Shown piece after piece: positions 44,354-52,577 of a DNA stretch of 64,000 bases. How positions within the stretch are numbered: the first letter of the stretch is position 1; each line of letters begins with the position of its first letter. The stretch is from assembly GCA_947474715.1 (NCBI GenBank), contig CANJJT010000005.1:1-64000 (forward strand). Reading direction: 5' to 3'. Origin of the DNA: CAIYPG01 sp903864555 (GTDB taxonomy: Bacteria; Pseudomonadota; Gammaproteobacteria; Burkholderiales; SG8-39). The notes below the pieces were generated by a model. It saw only the letters and a list, made by a program, of their open reading frames with translations. It had not been told where the DNA came from and did no database searches. The position numbers were made by a program, and so were the translations under genes.

Positions 44354-46717
44354 ATGGCATCGCCCATTACCGCAGAAACCGTGCGCTGGATCGCAGACGC
44401 CGGCACATCACGTGCCGAGGTTGAGGCTTTCGTCCGGAACATGTCCGAGGCGGAAAAGTCCGAACTGGTGTTGCGCCTGGCCACCACGGCGCGTCGCCAG
44501 ACCCGCTTTGTCGACATTGCCAACACGGTATCGGACAGTCTGTCCCTGGACGTGCTGATCCCGCGCTTGATGGAGGTGGTGACCGAAACCATGGGCGCCG
44601 ACCGCAGCTCGCTGTTCCTGCTGGATACCGAGCGGGGGGAGTTGTTCTCACGCGTCATGCAGGGCAACACCATGGGCGAGGTGCGCTTTCCGGCCACCAT
44701 GGGTGTGGCGGGCTCGGTGCTGGCCAGCGGCAAGGGCGTCATCGTGCCCGATGCCTATGCCGAGCCGCTATTCAACCGCGACATGGATGTGCACACCGGG
44801 TATCGCACGCGCAACCTGCTGTGCGTGCCCATCCGCAACCGCCGGCACGAGGTGATCGGCATCACCCAGGCGCTGAACCGGCTGGAGGGCGACTTCGACC
44901 TGGATGACCTGCAAATGCTGGAGGCGCTGGCGCAGCAGGCGGCGGCGGCCCTGGAGAACGCCCGCATTTTCGAGCGGGTGGAGCGGGCCCAGCGCGAGGA
45001 GGCGCTGCTGCTCGAGGTGGTGAGCTCGATTGCCTCGGAGATCGTGCTGGGGCCCCTGCTGCAGAAGATCATGGATGCCGCCACGCAGCTGCTGGATGCC
45101 GAGCGCGGCTCCCTGTTCCTGCACGATCCGGCCACCAACGAGCTTTATTCGCGCGTGCTGGGCGGCGCCAGTGTCCAGGAAATCCGCTTTCCCGCCGATG
45201 CCGGCATGGCCGGGGAGTGTTTTACCAGCGGGCAGCCCATCAACATCCCGGATGCGTATGCCGATGCGCGCTTCAATCAGGAGTTCGACCGGCGCACCGG
45301 CTACAAGACGCGCAACATGCTGTGCATGCCCATTACCACCCACCGTGGCACGCGCATCGGTGCCATGCAGATCCTCAACAAGCGAGCCGGCGCCTTCGAT
45401 CCGACCGACAGCGACCGGCTGCGGGCCTTGTGCGCGCAGGCTGCAGTGTCCATCGAGAATGCCCAGCTGTTCGAACAGATCAGCGCAGCGCGCAATTACA
45501 ATGAGGGCATCCTGCGCAGCATGAGCAACGGTGTGGTGACCATGGATGCGGACTTGCACATCGGCAAGGTGAATGCCGCGGCGCTGGGCATCCTGTCAGT
45601 GCCCGAGGCGGCCCTGGTCGGCCGCGCGGCGGACGATGTCTTCGCCGTTTCCAATGCCTGGATACTGCGCAGCCTGGAGAAGGTGCGCAGCTCCGGCCGG
45701 ACCGATATCACCGTTGACGCCGACCTGCTGCTGGCGGATCGCAAATCGGTTTCGGTCAACCTGACTGCCGTGCCGCTGCTGACCGTGAATGACCAGCCGG
45801 CAGGCTACATGCTGGTGATCGAGGACATCAGCCGCGAGAAGCGCCTGCGCAACACCATGTCCCGCTACATGAGCAAGGTGGTGGTGGACCAGCTGATCGA
45901 CAGCGGCGAGGACGCGGTGAGCGGCGTGGGCCGCGAGGTGAGCGTGCTGTTTTCCGATATCCGCGGCTTTACCGCCATGACCGAAAGACTGGGGCCGCGC
46001 GAGACCGTGGTGATGCTGAACGAATACTTCAGCACCATGGTCGACATCATCTTTGCCAACAACGGCATCCTCGACAAGTACATCGGCGACATGATCATGG
46101 CGGTATTCGGTTCGGTGAGGGCAACCGACCAGGATGCCGACAATGCCGTCACCACGGCCAACCGCATGATGACCTGCCTGCGCGAGCTGAACCAGCGCCG
46201 CCGGGCGCGTGGCCATGAAGCCATGAACATCGGCATCGGCATCAGCACCGGGCATGCGGTGGTCGGCAGCATCGGTTCGCCCAAGCGGCTGGAGTACACC
46301 GTGATCGGCGACCGGGTGAACCTGGCCGAGCGGCTGGAGTCCGCCAACAAGTTCTACGGCACCTCCATCCTGCTGTGCGAAAAGACGGCGGCCAGCCTGC
46401 ACAACCAGGCGTTGCTCCGCGAACTGGATTTCATCCGGGTGCGCGGTTCATCCCGGCCGCTGGCCCTGTTCGAGGCGATGGATCACTATGCCGAAGGCGG
46501 GTTCCCCGGCTGCGAGGCGGTGATGCAGGCCTATGCGGAAGGCCTGCGCCTGTACCGGCAGCGGGACTGGGGGCGTGCAGCCAGCTGCTTCCGTGAAGCC
46601 TCCCTGAAGAATCCCGATGACCGGCCTTCCCGGATATTCCGCGAGCGCTGCGAGACCTATGCCGAGGCGCCGCCGCCGGACACCTGGGATGGCGTCTGGA
46701 CCATGACCAGCAACTGA
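44354..46717 (+). CDS. Class III adenylate/guanylate cyclase with tandem GAF and PAS domains
   Basis: 787 residues, no membrane segment. Two similar GAF domains (about 55-205 and 235-385), each containing a block of the form NxxxDxxTGYxTRNxLCxPI and an N[KR]...FxxxD motif like the cyclic-nucleotide-binding NKFDE signature, are followed by a PAS-like domain (about 395-505). The cyclase domain comes last. Metal-binding D535 is in FSDIRGFTAMTE and D579 in DKYIGDMIMAVFG; the transition-state Asn and Arg are in IGDRVNLAERLES. All catalytic residues appear present. The base-selecting Lys favours ATP. The GAF layout resembles Anabaena CyaB1. Its 3' end faces the GGDEF-EAL gene. A start upstream at 44302 is possible. 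Confidence 0.9.
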   Translation: MASPITAETVRWIADAGTSRAEVEAFVRNMSEAEKSELVLRLATTARRQTRFVDIANTVSDSLSLDVLIPRLMEVVTETMGADRSSLFLLDTERGELFSRVMQGNTMGEVRFPATMGVAGSVLASGKGVIVPDAYAEPLFNRDMDVHTGYRTRNLLCVPIRNRRHEVIGITQALNRLEGDFDLDDLQMLEALAQQAAAALENARIFERVERAQREEALLLEVVSSIASEIVLGPLLQKIMDAATQLLDAERGSLFLHDPATNELYSRVLGGASVQEIRFPADAGMAGECFTSGQPINIPDAYADARFNQEFDRRTGYKTRNMLCMPITTHRGTRIGAMQILNKRAGAFDPTDSDRLRALCAQAAVSIENAQLFEQISAARNYNEGILRSMSNGVVTMDADLHIGKVNAAALGILSVPEAALVGRAADDVFAVSNAWILRSLEKVRSSGRTDITVDADLLLADRKSVSVNLTAVPLLTVNDQPAGYMLVIEDISREKRLRNTMSRYMSKVVVDQLIDSGEDAVSGVGREVSVLFSDIRGFTAMTERLGPRETVVMLNEYFSTMVDIIFANNGILDKYIGDMIMAVFGSVRATDQDADNAVTTANRMMTCLRELNQRRRARGHEAMNIGIGISTGHAVVGSIGSPKRLEYTVIGDRVNLAERLESANKFYGTSILLCEKTAASLHNQALLRELDFIRVRGSSRPLALFEAMDHYAEGGFPGCEAVMQAYAEGLRLYRQRDWGRAASCFREASLKNPDDRPSRIFRERCETYAEAPPPDTWDGVWTMTSN

Positions 46718-46790
46718 GGAAGTGACGAAGCGTTGGCCGGTGCTGGCTGCGTCAGCGTCGGGCGGGTACCGGTTGAGCCGCCAGGGCCGT

Positions 46791-48143
46791 TCAGCCGAAG
46801 CGCGACACGAAGGCGTCAGCGTCCAGCGCGGGCCCCATGAAATCAGCCTGGATGTATTCGCAACCCAGTTCCTTCAGGCTGGCGGAAGCGGCTTCATTGG
46901 GCACGCCGCACGCCACCACTTCCAGCGATAGTTGATGCGCCAGGCTGATGAAGGAGGCAGGGATGCGTTCGCTTTTCGGGGGTGGGGGTGGTGGTGTGTT
47001 GGGCCTGGCCGTTGCGGGAGCCACGGCTGCCGGCGCTGCCGCTTCGGCCGCTTCGGCAACGGAGACCATCCTGGACAGGTCCAGCCGGATCTCCTGGAAG
47101 GGCAGGGTGGCCAGAAAAGCCAGTGACGAGAGGCTGGCTCCGGGATCATCCAGGCACAGTCTCACGCCCAGGCGTTTGAGCCGCAGCAGGTTGTCCCGGC
47201 AGGCGGCGTCCGTTTCCAGGATTGCGGTGTCGCTGACCTGGAACACGATACGGCCGGCACGCAGCCGCCAGGTGCCCAGCGCACGCTCCACCACTTCGGG
47301 CAGGTCCGGATTGCGCAGCACGAAGGCGGGCAGCGGCACGCCCAGCAGCAGGTCGAGGCCGGCGCTGTAGCGGAACTCCGAGACATTCCGCAGGGAGCGA
47401 TTGAGTATCGAGGACAGCAGCGTCACTGATGTGCCAGCCGATTCGGCGGCGGCATAGGCCTGGGTTGCAACCACCAGGCCGGCAGCCGGATCGCGCCAGG
47501 CCAGGTGGACCTGCACCGCCATGATGGGACCGAGCCTCAGGTCGTACTGCGGCTGGTAGTACAGCTCGAAGGAGTCTTCCTGCACGGCAGCGCGCAGGCG
47601 GCTCTCGATCATCAGCGAACTTTCCAGTGCCTTGAGGCCGGCTTCATTGCAGCCGCTGATCCGTTCGCGGGTCTGCAGCGCCTGCAGGCTGGCGCTCCTG
47701 GCCCGTTGCAGCAGTGTGGCGGTATCGCTGCCGTCTTCGGGGACGCTGGCAATGCCGATGGCAGGATGGCTGTAGATTTCCTCTTCGCCCATCCACAGCG
47801 GCGCGGTGAGTGCGCGCAGTATTTTCTCGGCAGCCAGCAGTGGCACGTAAGGGTCATCCACCGTGGCCAGCAGGCAGGCCAGTTCATCGCGGCCCATCAG
47901 GCCGATCTGGTCGCCCGGGCGCAGCACGTCGGCAATCAGGGAGTCGGCGTAGCGCTGGCGCACGGCATCCCCGACGGCGTATCCCCAGATCGCATCGATG
48001 CGGCCGATCAGCCAGCAGTCGACCAGCAGCACCGCCATGCCCCGGCCGTCTTCCTGCCGGGTTGCCAGGCAGGCTTCAACGGCCTCGGTGAAGGCCGTCC
48101 GCGGCAGGGCTGCCGCGAGTTCCGCGCCAGCCGTGTCCGTCAC
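46791..48143 (-). CDS. Degenerate GGDEF-EAL protein, probably non-catalytic
   Basis: 450 residues. The GGDEF-like part has G83-R-D-E-L87 in place of GGDEF. The EAL-like part begins FELYYQPQYDL, but where EALxRW is expected it reads Q210-V-H-L-A-W. DDFGTGYSSL is reduced to DDPGASLSSL, AEGVE to ACGVP, and QGY to QAD. Metal binding and c-di-GMP hydrolysis are therefore very unlikely. A low-complexity Ala/Pro insert with six prolines (about 370-395) interrupts the EAL fold. It may bind c-di-GMP or a protein instead. Its ATG overlaps the HD-GYP gene stop by four bases, so the two are co-translated. Confidence 0.85.
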   Translation of the reverse strand: MTDTAGAELAAALPRTAFTEAVEACLATRQEDGRGMAVLLVDCWLIGRIDAIWGYAVGDAVRQRYADSLIADVLRPGDQIGLMGRDELACLLATVDDPYVPLLAAEKILRALTAPLWMGEEEIYSHPAIGIASVPEDGSDTATLLQRARSASLQALQTRERISGCNEAGLKALESSLMIESRLRAAVQEDSFELYYQPQYDLRLGPIMAVQVHLAWRDPAAGLVVATQAYAAAESAGTSVTLLSSILNRSLRNVSEFRYSAGLDLLLGVPLPAFVLRNPDLPEVVERALGTWRLRAGRIVFQVSDTAILETDAACRDNLLRLKRLGVRLCLDDPGASLSSLAFLATLPFQEIRLDLSRMVSVAEAAEAAAPAAVAPATARPNTPPPPPPKSERIPASFISLAHQLSLEVVACGVPNEAASASLKELGCEYIQADFMGPALDADAFVSRFG

Positions 48144-49336
48144 AGGAACAGCTCTCGCGGGTCTATGCTGACCGTGGCGTCATCAAGGGCACGCTGGATG
48201 CGGTAGGGCTCGTCAGGCCGGAATTTCGGTTCTCTCATCAGGTCGAGCATGCGGTGCGGCCGGATCGGCACGCCCTGGGCATCCTTCACCACCATGATGC
48301 GCGGCTGCATGCGGCGCACCATGTTCTGGGCGATCACGACTGCCACATCACCGCTGTTCAATTGCACCACGCTGCCGACCGGATAGACGCCTATGCACTG
48401 GATGAACTGCTCGACCAGTGCTGCCTGAAAGGCCTTGCCGCGCTCCTTGTAGAGAATGTTGAGCGCGGTGGCCGGGGTCATGGCTTCACCCAGTGGGCGC
48501 GGGGCGGTGAGCGTGTCGTAGGTGTCGATCAGGCCGGCGATCTGGCCGGCCAGCGGGATGGCGTCGCCCCGCAGTCCGCGCGGATAGCCGCTGCCATCGA
48601 AGCGCTCATGGTGCACCGAGACGTAGTCGTGCAGGTCCGATGGCAGTCCCGGGGTCTCGCGCAGGATGGCGATGGAGTGCTCGACGTGCTCCCGGTAGGC
48701 CTGCACTTCGGCGGCATTGATGGGGCCGTTGAGGGCGAGTTCGCGTGGCAGCCGCAGCTTGCCCACGTCCTGCATCAGGCCGACCATGCCCAGTAGTTCC
48801 AGGGTCTGTGGCGGGAGCTGCAGGAAGCGGCCGAAGATGGTCATGGTGACGGCGATCTCGGCCGAGCGGCTGAGGACTTCGCTGTTCTTCTCCTGCAGCT
48901 TGGTGAGCAGGGCCATGGCATCCGGGTTGCGCGTCACGCTCTCGGTGATCTGCACCGATGCCTCGCGCGCCTTTGGGCTGTCGATGGCGCTGCCGGTACT
49001 CACCGCCCGAGCGAGTTCCCGTACCACCGAGGTGGATTGGGTGTAGGCCTTGGCCGCGCGCGGGAATTCTGCCTCGACGCTGGCGGCCTCCCGATAGACG
49101 GTAGAGCCGCGTATCTTTGCAAGATCTTCCGGGGTCACCCTGGCGGGATCCTGCAACTCCCGCTTCTCGGGGTCGATGAACACGCTCTTGCAGAACTTCT
49201 TGATGGCCTCGACCTGCTTGTCGTTCTTCAGCACGAAACCCTGGAAGACAAAAGGCGTTCCCGCCCACGGGCGGTCCAGTTTCGAGACGTACATGCCGAA
49301 TTCCAGCGCTTCCACCGGCACTTCCACAAGTTTCAT
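48140..49336 (-). CDS. DUF3391 HD-GYP protein with altered HD dyad
   Basis: 398 residues. The N-terminus has the DUF3391 pattern LEFGMYVSKLDRPWAGTPF. The HD-GYP domain follows from about 155. The HD dyad reads Q189-D190 in GLMQDVGKLRLP; the upstream ligand His is not visible in SRSAEIAVTM. The GYP part, VHHERFDGSGYPRG (241-254), and DTYDTLTAPRP are kept. Loss of at least one metal ligand makes c-di-GMP phosphodiesterase activity doubtful. It is upstream of, and overlaps by four bases, the degenerate GGDEF-EAL gene. Together they look like a two-gene signalling module. Confidence 0.88.
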   Translation of the reverse strand: MKLVEVPVEALEFGMYVSKLDRPWAGTPFVFQGFVLKNDKQVEAIKKFCKSVFIDPEKRELQDPARVTPEDLAKIRGSTVYREAASVEAEFPRAAKAYTQSTSVVRELARAVSTGSAIDSPKAREASVQITESVTRNPDAMALLTKLQEKNSEVLSRSAEIAVTMTIFGRFLQLPPQTLELLGMVGLMQDVGKLRLPRELALNGPINAAEVQAYREHVEHSIAILRETPGLPSDLHDYVSVHHERFDGSGYPRGLRGDAIPLAGQIAGLIDTYDTLTAPRPLGEAMTPATALNILYKERGKAFQAALVEQFIQCIGVYPVGSVVQLNSGDVAVVIAQNMVRRMQPRIMVVKDAQGVPIRPHRMLDLMREPKFRPDEPYRIQRALDDATVSIDPRELFL

Positions 49337-49555
49337 GCTTGCACGCTATCCCAGTAATTGCAGGACTTGATCAAGGGCCTTCCCGACCGGATATCTTCCG
49401 GCGAATTGCCAGGGCCATGGAATTGCCGACGCATGCCCCGGACGTCCTCGGTCCAGAAGGCTGAGCAATGGGACATTGTAAAGGGAAGTTAAGGGTATTT
49501 CTGCGTGGCATGATGCGTATTCCACCGGATTTTGTGGACTTTGCCCTTGCGTTAT

Positions 49556-50485
49556 TCAGCGGATGCCATCCAGCTGGAGATTGGTGCCCGTCGGGGCGAA
49601 GTAGGCGGGACGGGCGGGGCGCCGGGCCGTCCACGGCAGCAGCAGTTCCTCCATCTCGTCGTCGCTGCCACGTTTGGCCATCTGTACCTTGACCGTGCCC
49701 TCGATGCGGTCGCCCTGCATGCGCCGGGCGAAGGTATGGCTGACGTAGCCCATGCCGGGCAGGGTCATGCGCAGGGTGAACTGCAGGGTGTCCCCGCGCA
49801 GCAGCACATTGCTGATGGATTCACGACGCGCGCCGATGCGGATGGCCCCCTCGACGTGCTGGATGCGCTGCTCGAACAGGCTCTGGTAGCGGCGGGTCAG
49901 GCCGCGCAGGGGCAGGTGCCACTCCCATTCACCGTCGATGCGCGCAGGAACCACCCACATGCGTATGGTGGGGGCGCCGGGAATGTCATCGGTGGCATCC
50001 ACCTGCCAGTTGCCCAGGTCCCAGCTGGCAGCGATCACGCGCGTGCCGGGACGGGCCTCGGCGAGTATCTTCGGGCGCAGCAGGCGCATCAGCTCCGGGA
50101 ACAGCCACATGAAAATCACATCCGCCTGGCCCAGGTCGGCATCGAAGGCATTCTGGTGGAGAAAACGCACCCGGTTGCCCAGTCCCTGCGCCTGGGCCGC
50201 ATCGGTGGCCTTGTCCACCAGTTCTGCATTGATCTCCACGCCGACACCGCGTACGTTTTGTAGGGATTGCACGGCGGTCAAGACGATGCGCCCGTCGCCC
50301 GAACCCAGATCGATGACGGTATCGGTGGGGCGCAGATTGGCCAGTCGCACCATGCGCTCGACGGTGTCCTGATTGCTGGGCACGAAGGGGGAGAAGCGTT
50401 CCTGCCCGCGCGCGGTGCCCGCAGTGAATGCCATGCAGAAAGAGGTGATCAGGACAATGCGCAGCGCGGCCGCTTGGGTGGTCAT
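49556..50485 (-). CDS. SAM-dependent methyltransferase-like protein with N-terminal export signal
   Basis: 309 residues. The N-terminus MTTQAAALRIVLITSFCMAF continues TAGTARG-QE and reads as a signal peptide. The body is a class I methyltransferase: motif I VIDLGSGDGRIVLTA (about 57-71), motif II acidic loop VGVEINAELV, then VRFLHQNAFDADLGQADVIFMWL. This recalls lysine-methyltransferase-like proteins. The last 120 residues look like a beta-rich domain. SAM is cytoplasmic, so export, if real, poses a puzzle; alternatively the helix is a membrane anchor or the true start is internal. It stands alone between the HD-GYP and glycosyltransferase genes. Confidence 0.75.
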   Translation of the reverse strand: MTTQAAALRIVLITSFCMAFTAGTARGQERFSPFVPSNQDTVERMVRLANLRPTDTVIDLGSGDGRIVLTAVQSLQNVRGVGVEINAELVDKATDAAQAQGLGNRVRFLHQNAFDADLGQADVIFMWLFPELMRLLRPKILAEARPGTRVIAASWDLGNWQVDATDDIPGAPTIRMWVVPARIDGEWEWHLPLRGLTRRYQSLFEQRIQHVEGAIRIGARRESISNVLLRGDTLQFTLRMTLPGMGYVSHTFARRMQGDRIEGTVKVQMAKRGSDDEMEELLLPWTARRPARPAYFAPTGTNLQLDGIR

Positions 50486-50678
50486 GCATTCCTCCAGAGG
50501 GTGTCGGGATGGCGCATGCTACCGGTGGCGTTCAGGCGCAGGCAAGGGGCAAACCGACGGCTGGATCGGGGCTGCCGGATGCATTTCAGCAGGGTGCCGG
50601 GCGCGGGGAGGATTCCGCTCTGGCAGGTGCACCCGGGAACGTCCTGCAGCCGCCGCTGAAACGATTGCCTGTCGCCTG

Positions 50679-52445
50679 TCAGGGCGAAGCGGGCTCAGGT
50701 GGCCGGCTGCGTCCGTGTCCAGGCTCACACCAGTCCTGCCAGATGCGCCGGTAGGCCGCCTCCAGTTCCCGGGTGAAGCGCGCCCCGTCACACAGGCCAT
50801 GCCCGAGCAGGCGCTCGCGCATCCCCGCCCGCATGGCTGCAAGGGCGACCAGATCCTGCGCCAGTTCCCGGGCGATTCTCAGGTAATCCTGTTCGTCCGT
50901 GGCGACCAGTTGGGTCAGTCCGACGGCGGTCAGCAGGCTGGCGCTGTTGCGGGCGGCGCCATGCCTGCCCGCGAGGGTGATCACCGGCAGGCCGGACCAG
51001 AGCGCCTCGCAGGTGGTGGTGGTGCCGTTGTAAGGGTGGCTGTCCAGTGCGATGTCGATGCCGGAACGGATATCCCAGAACTGTCTGTCGTCAAGGTCGC
51101 CCAGTACGTGCAACTGGTCTTCGCTGGCGCCGTGAGCGAGCAGGGTGGTGCGCACGCGCGCGATATCGCCGGCATCCATCAGGGTGACGATAGTCAGCGC
51201 GAAGGCTGGATGGCCCGCCAGCAGGCGGCCCCACAAGGCCAGCAGGGGCTCATTGAGCTTGGCCAGGCGGTTGAAGGAGCCGAACATGAGGCGGCCACCT
51301 GCCGCTGCGGTCAGCGCGGGCAGTGGTGACAGAGGCGGGGCCAGCGGATTCGGTCGGTAACACCATTGGGCGCGTGGCAGGCGCAGCAGCTTTTCGCTGT
51401 GGCAGGCATCGGCCTCGCCAGGGGGGTCGGCGATGGCGTCACTGATGCGGTAGTCGATGGATTGCAGTCCCGTGGTGGTGGGGTAGCCCAGCCAGGTGAC
51501 CTGCACCGGCGCGGGCTTGCGCGCGAACACGCCCAGACGGTGGCCGAAGGTGTGGCCGGAGAGGTCGACGAGGATGTCCACGCCGTCTGTTGCGATCTGC
51601 CGCGCCACGGCCTCGTCGTTCAGCAGGGCGATGTTGCGCCAGCCGTCCGCCAGTCTGCGCAACACCGCTGTCTGGGCATCCTCATCGCGCCGGTTGGAGT
51701 AGCACCAGATTTCGCAGCACAGCCTGTCATGGTGGGCGAGCACCGGTTCGATGAAATTGGCTACCGCATGTTGTGCGAAGTCACCGGAGACGTAGCCGAC
51801 GCGCAGGCGGCGGTGTGGATCGGGCAGGTTGCCATGGGCGTGGCTGCCCTGCCGCAGTGGCTGTTCATGCAGGCGGGCGTATTGCAGGGCTGCGGCATGG
51901 ATGGCCTGGGGCGGCTGGCCTGGTGCGTGCTGCAGTGCATAGAGCAGATGCGTGGCCGCCTCCTGGTTGGCGGGCTGTGCCTCGAGCGCCCGGCGCAGAT
52001 GTCCGATCGCCTCCCCGGATTGGCCCTGCCGCAACAAGGCAAATCCCAGACTGGTGTTGAGCACGGCATCGGGAAAGGCGTCACCCGCCTGGAGGGTGCA
52101 GGCCAGCGCCGTCTGGTAGTGAAACACCGCCTCGGTCAGTCGCATCTCGATCAAGGCCAGGTTGGCCAGATTGGCATGCGCCATGCGCGAGCCCGGCGCC
52201 AGCCTGGCCAGTTCCCGGAAACTGACCGTGGATCCGGCATAGTCACTGATCATGGCCTGGCTGAAGGCCAGCCAGGCCCATGCCTGCTGGTCCACGTCAT
52301 TGCGGGAGAGCAGCTTGCGACACAGGCGAATGGCGGTTTGGTGGTCTTCGTTTGACTGAGCGGCCTGCACGCCCGCGGCCAGTTGGCGCACGGATTGTGG
52401 CCGCCACCGATCTGACAGGAGGGCTGCAAACAATGACTTCAGCAT
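50679..52445 (-). CDS. TPR protein with GT41 (O-GlcNAc transferase/SPINDLY-type) domain
   Basis: 588 residues. The N-terminal 180 residues are TPR-like helices (blocks such as AHANLANLALIEMRLTEAVFHYQTALA). The C-terminal GT41 domain shows LRVGYVSGDFAQHAVANFIEPVLAHHD, VDILVDLSGHTFGHRLGVFARKPAPVQVTWLGYPTTTGL, MFGSFNRLAKLNEPLLALWGRLL and LDSHPYNGTTTTCEALWSGLPVITL. These are the nucleotide-sugar and catalytic blocks of the family. Bacterial members modify proteins or lipids with sugars; the target here is unknown. It lies 132 bases after a larger paralog in the same direction. Confidence 0.9.
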   Translation of the reverse strand: MLKSLFAALLSDRWRPQSVRQLAAGVQAAQSNEDHQTAIRLCRKLLSRNDVDQQAWAWLAFSQAMISDYAGSTVSFRELARLAPGSRMAHANLANLALIEMRLTEAVFHYQTALACTLQAGDAFPDAVLNTSLGFALLRQGQSGEAIGHLRRALEAQPANQEAATHLLYALQHAPGQPPQAIHAAALQYARLHEQPLRQGSHAHGNLPDPHRRLRVGYVSGDFAQHAVANFIEPVLAHHDRLCCEIWCYSNRRDEDAQTAVLRRLADGWRNIALLNDEAVARQIATDGVDILVDLSGHTFGHRLGVFARKPAPVQVTWLGYPTTTGLQSIDYRISDAIADPPGEADACHSEKLLRLPRAQWCYRPNPLAPPLSPLPALTAAAGGRLMFGSFNRLAKLNEPLLALWGRLLAGHPAFALTIVTLMDAGDIARVRTTLLAHGASEDQLHVLGDLDDRQFWDIRSGIDIALDSHPYNGTTTTCEALWSGLPVITLAGRHGAARNSASLLTAVGLTQLVATDEQDYLRIARELAQDLVALAAMRAGMRERLLGHGLCDGARFTRELEAAYRRIWQDWCEPGHGRSRPPEPASP

Positions 52446-52577
52446 CGTGCGCCGTCATTCAGGGACACATTGATCAAGGGGGCACAGCCTCCTGGAGAAT
52501 CCCTTGCTTCAGCGGGAAGTTTGTCGGTCATTCTCTTCCTTTGGGGCCTGATCGGTGCTTCCCTGGATGTTCTTGGG

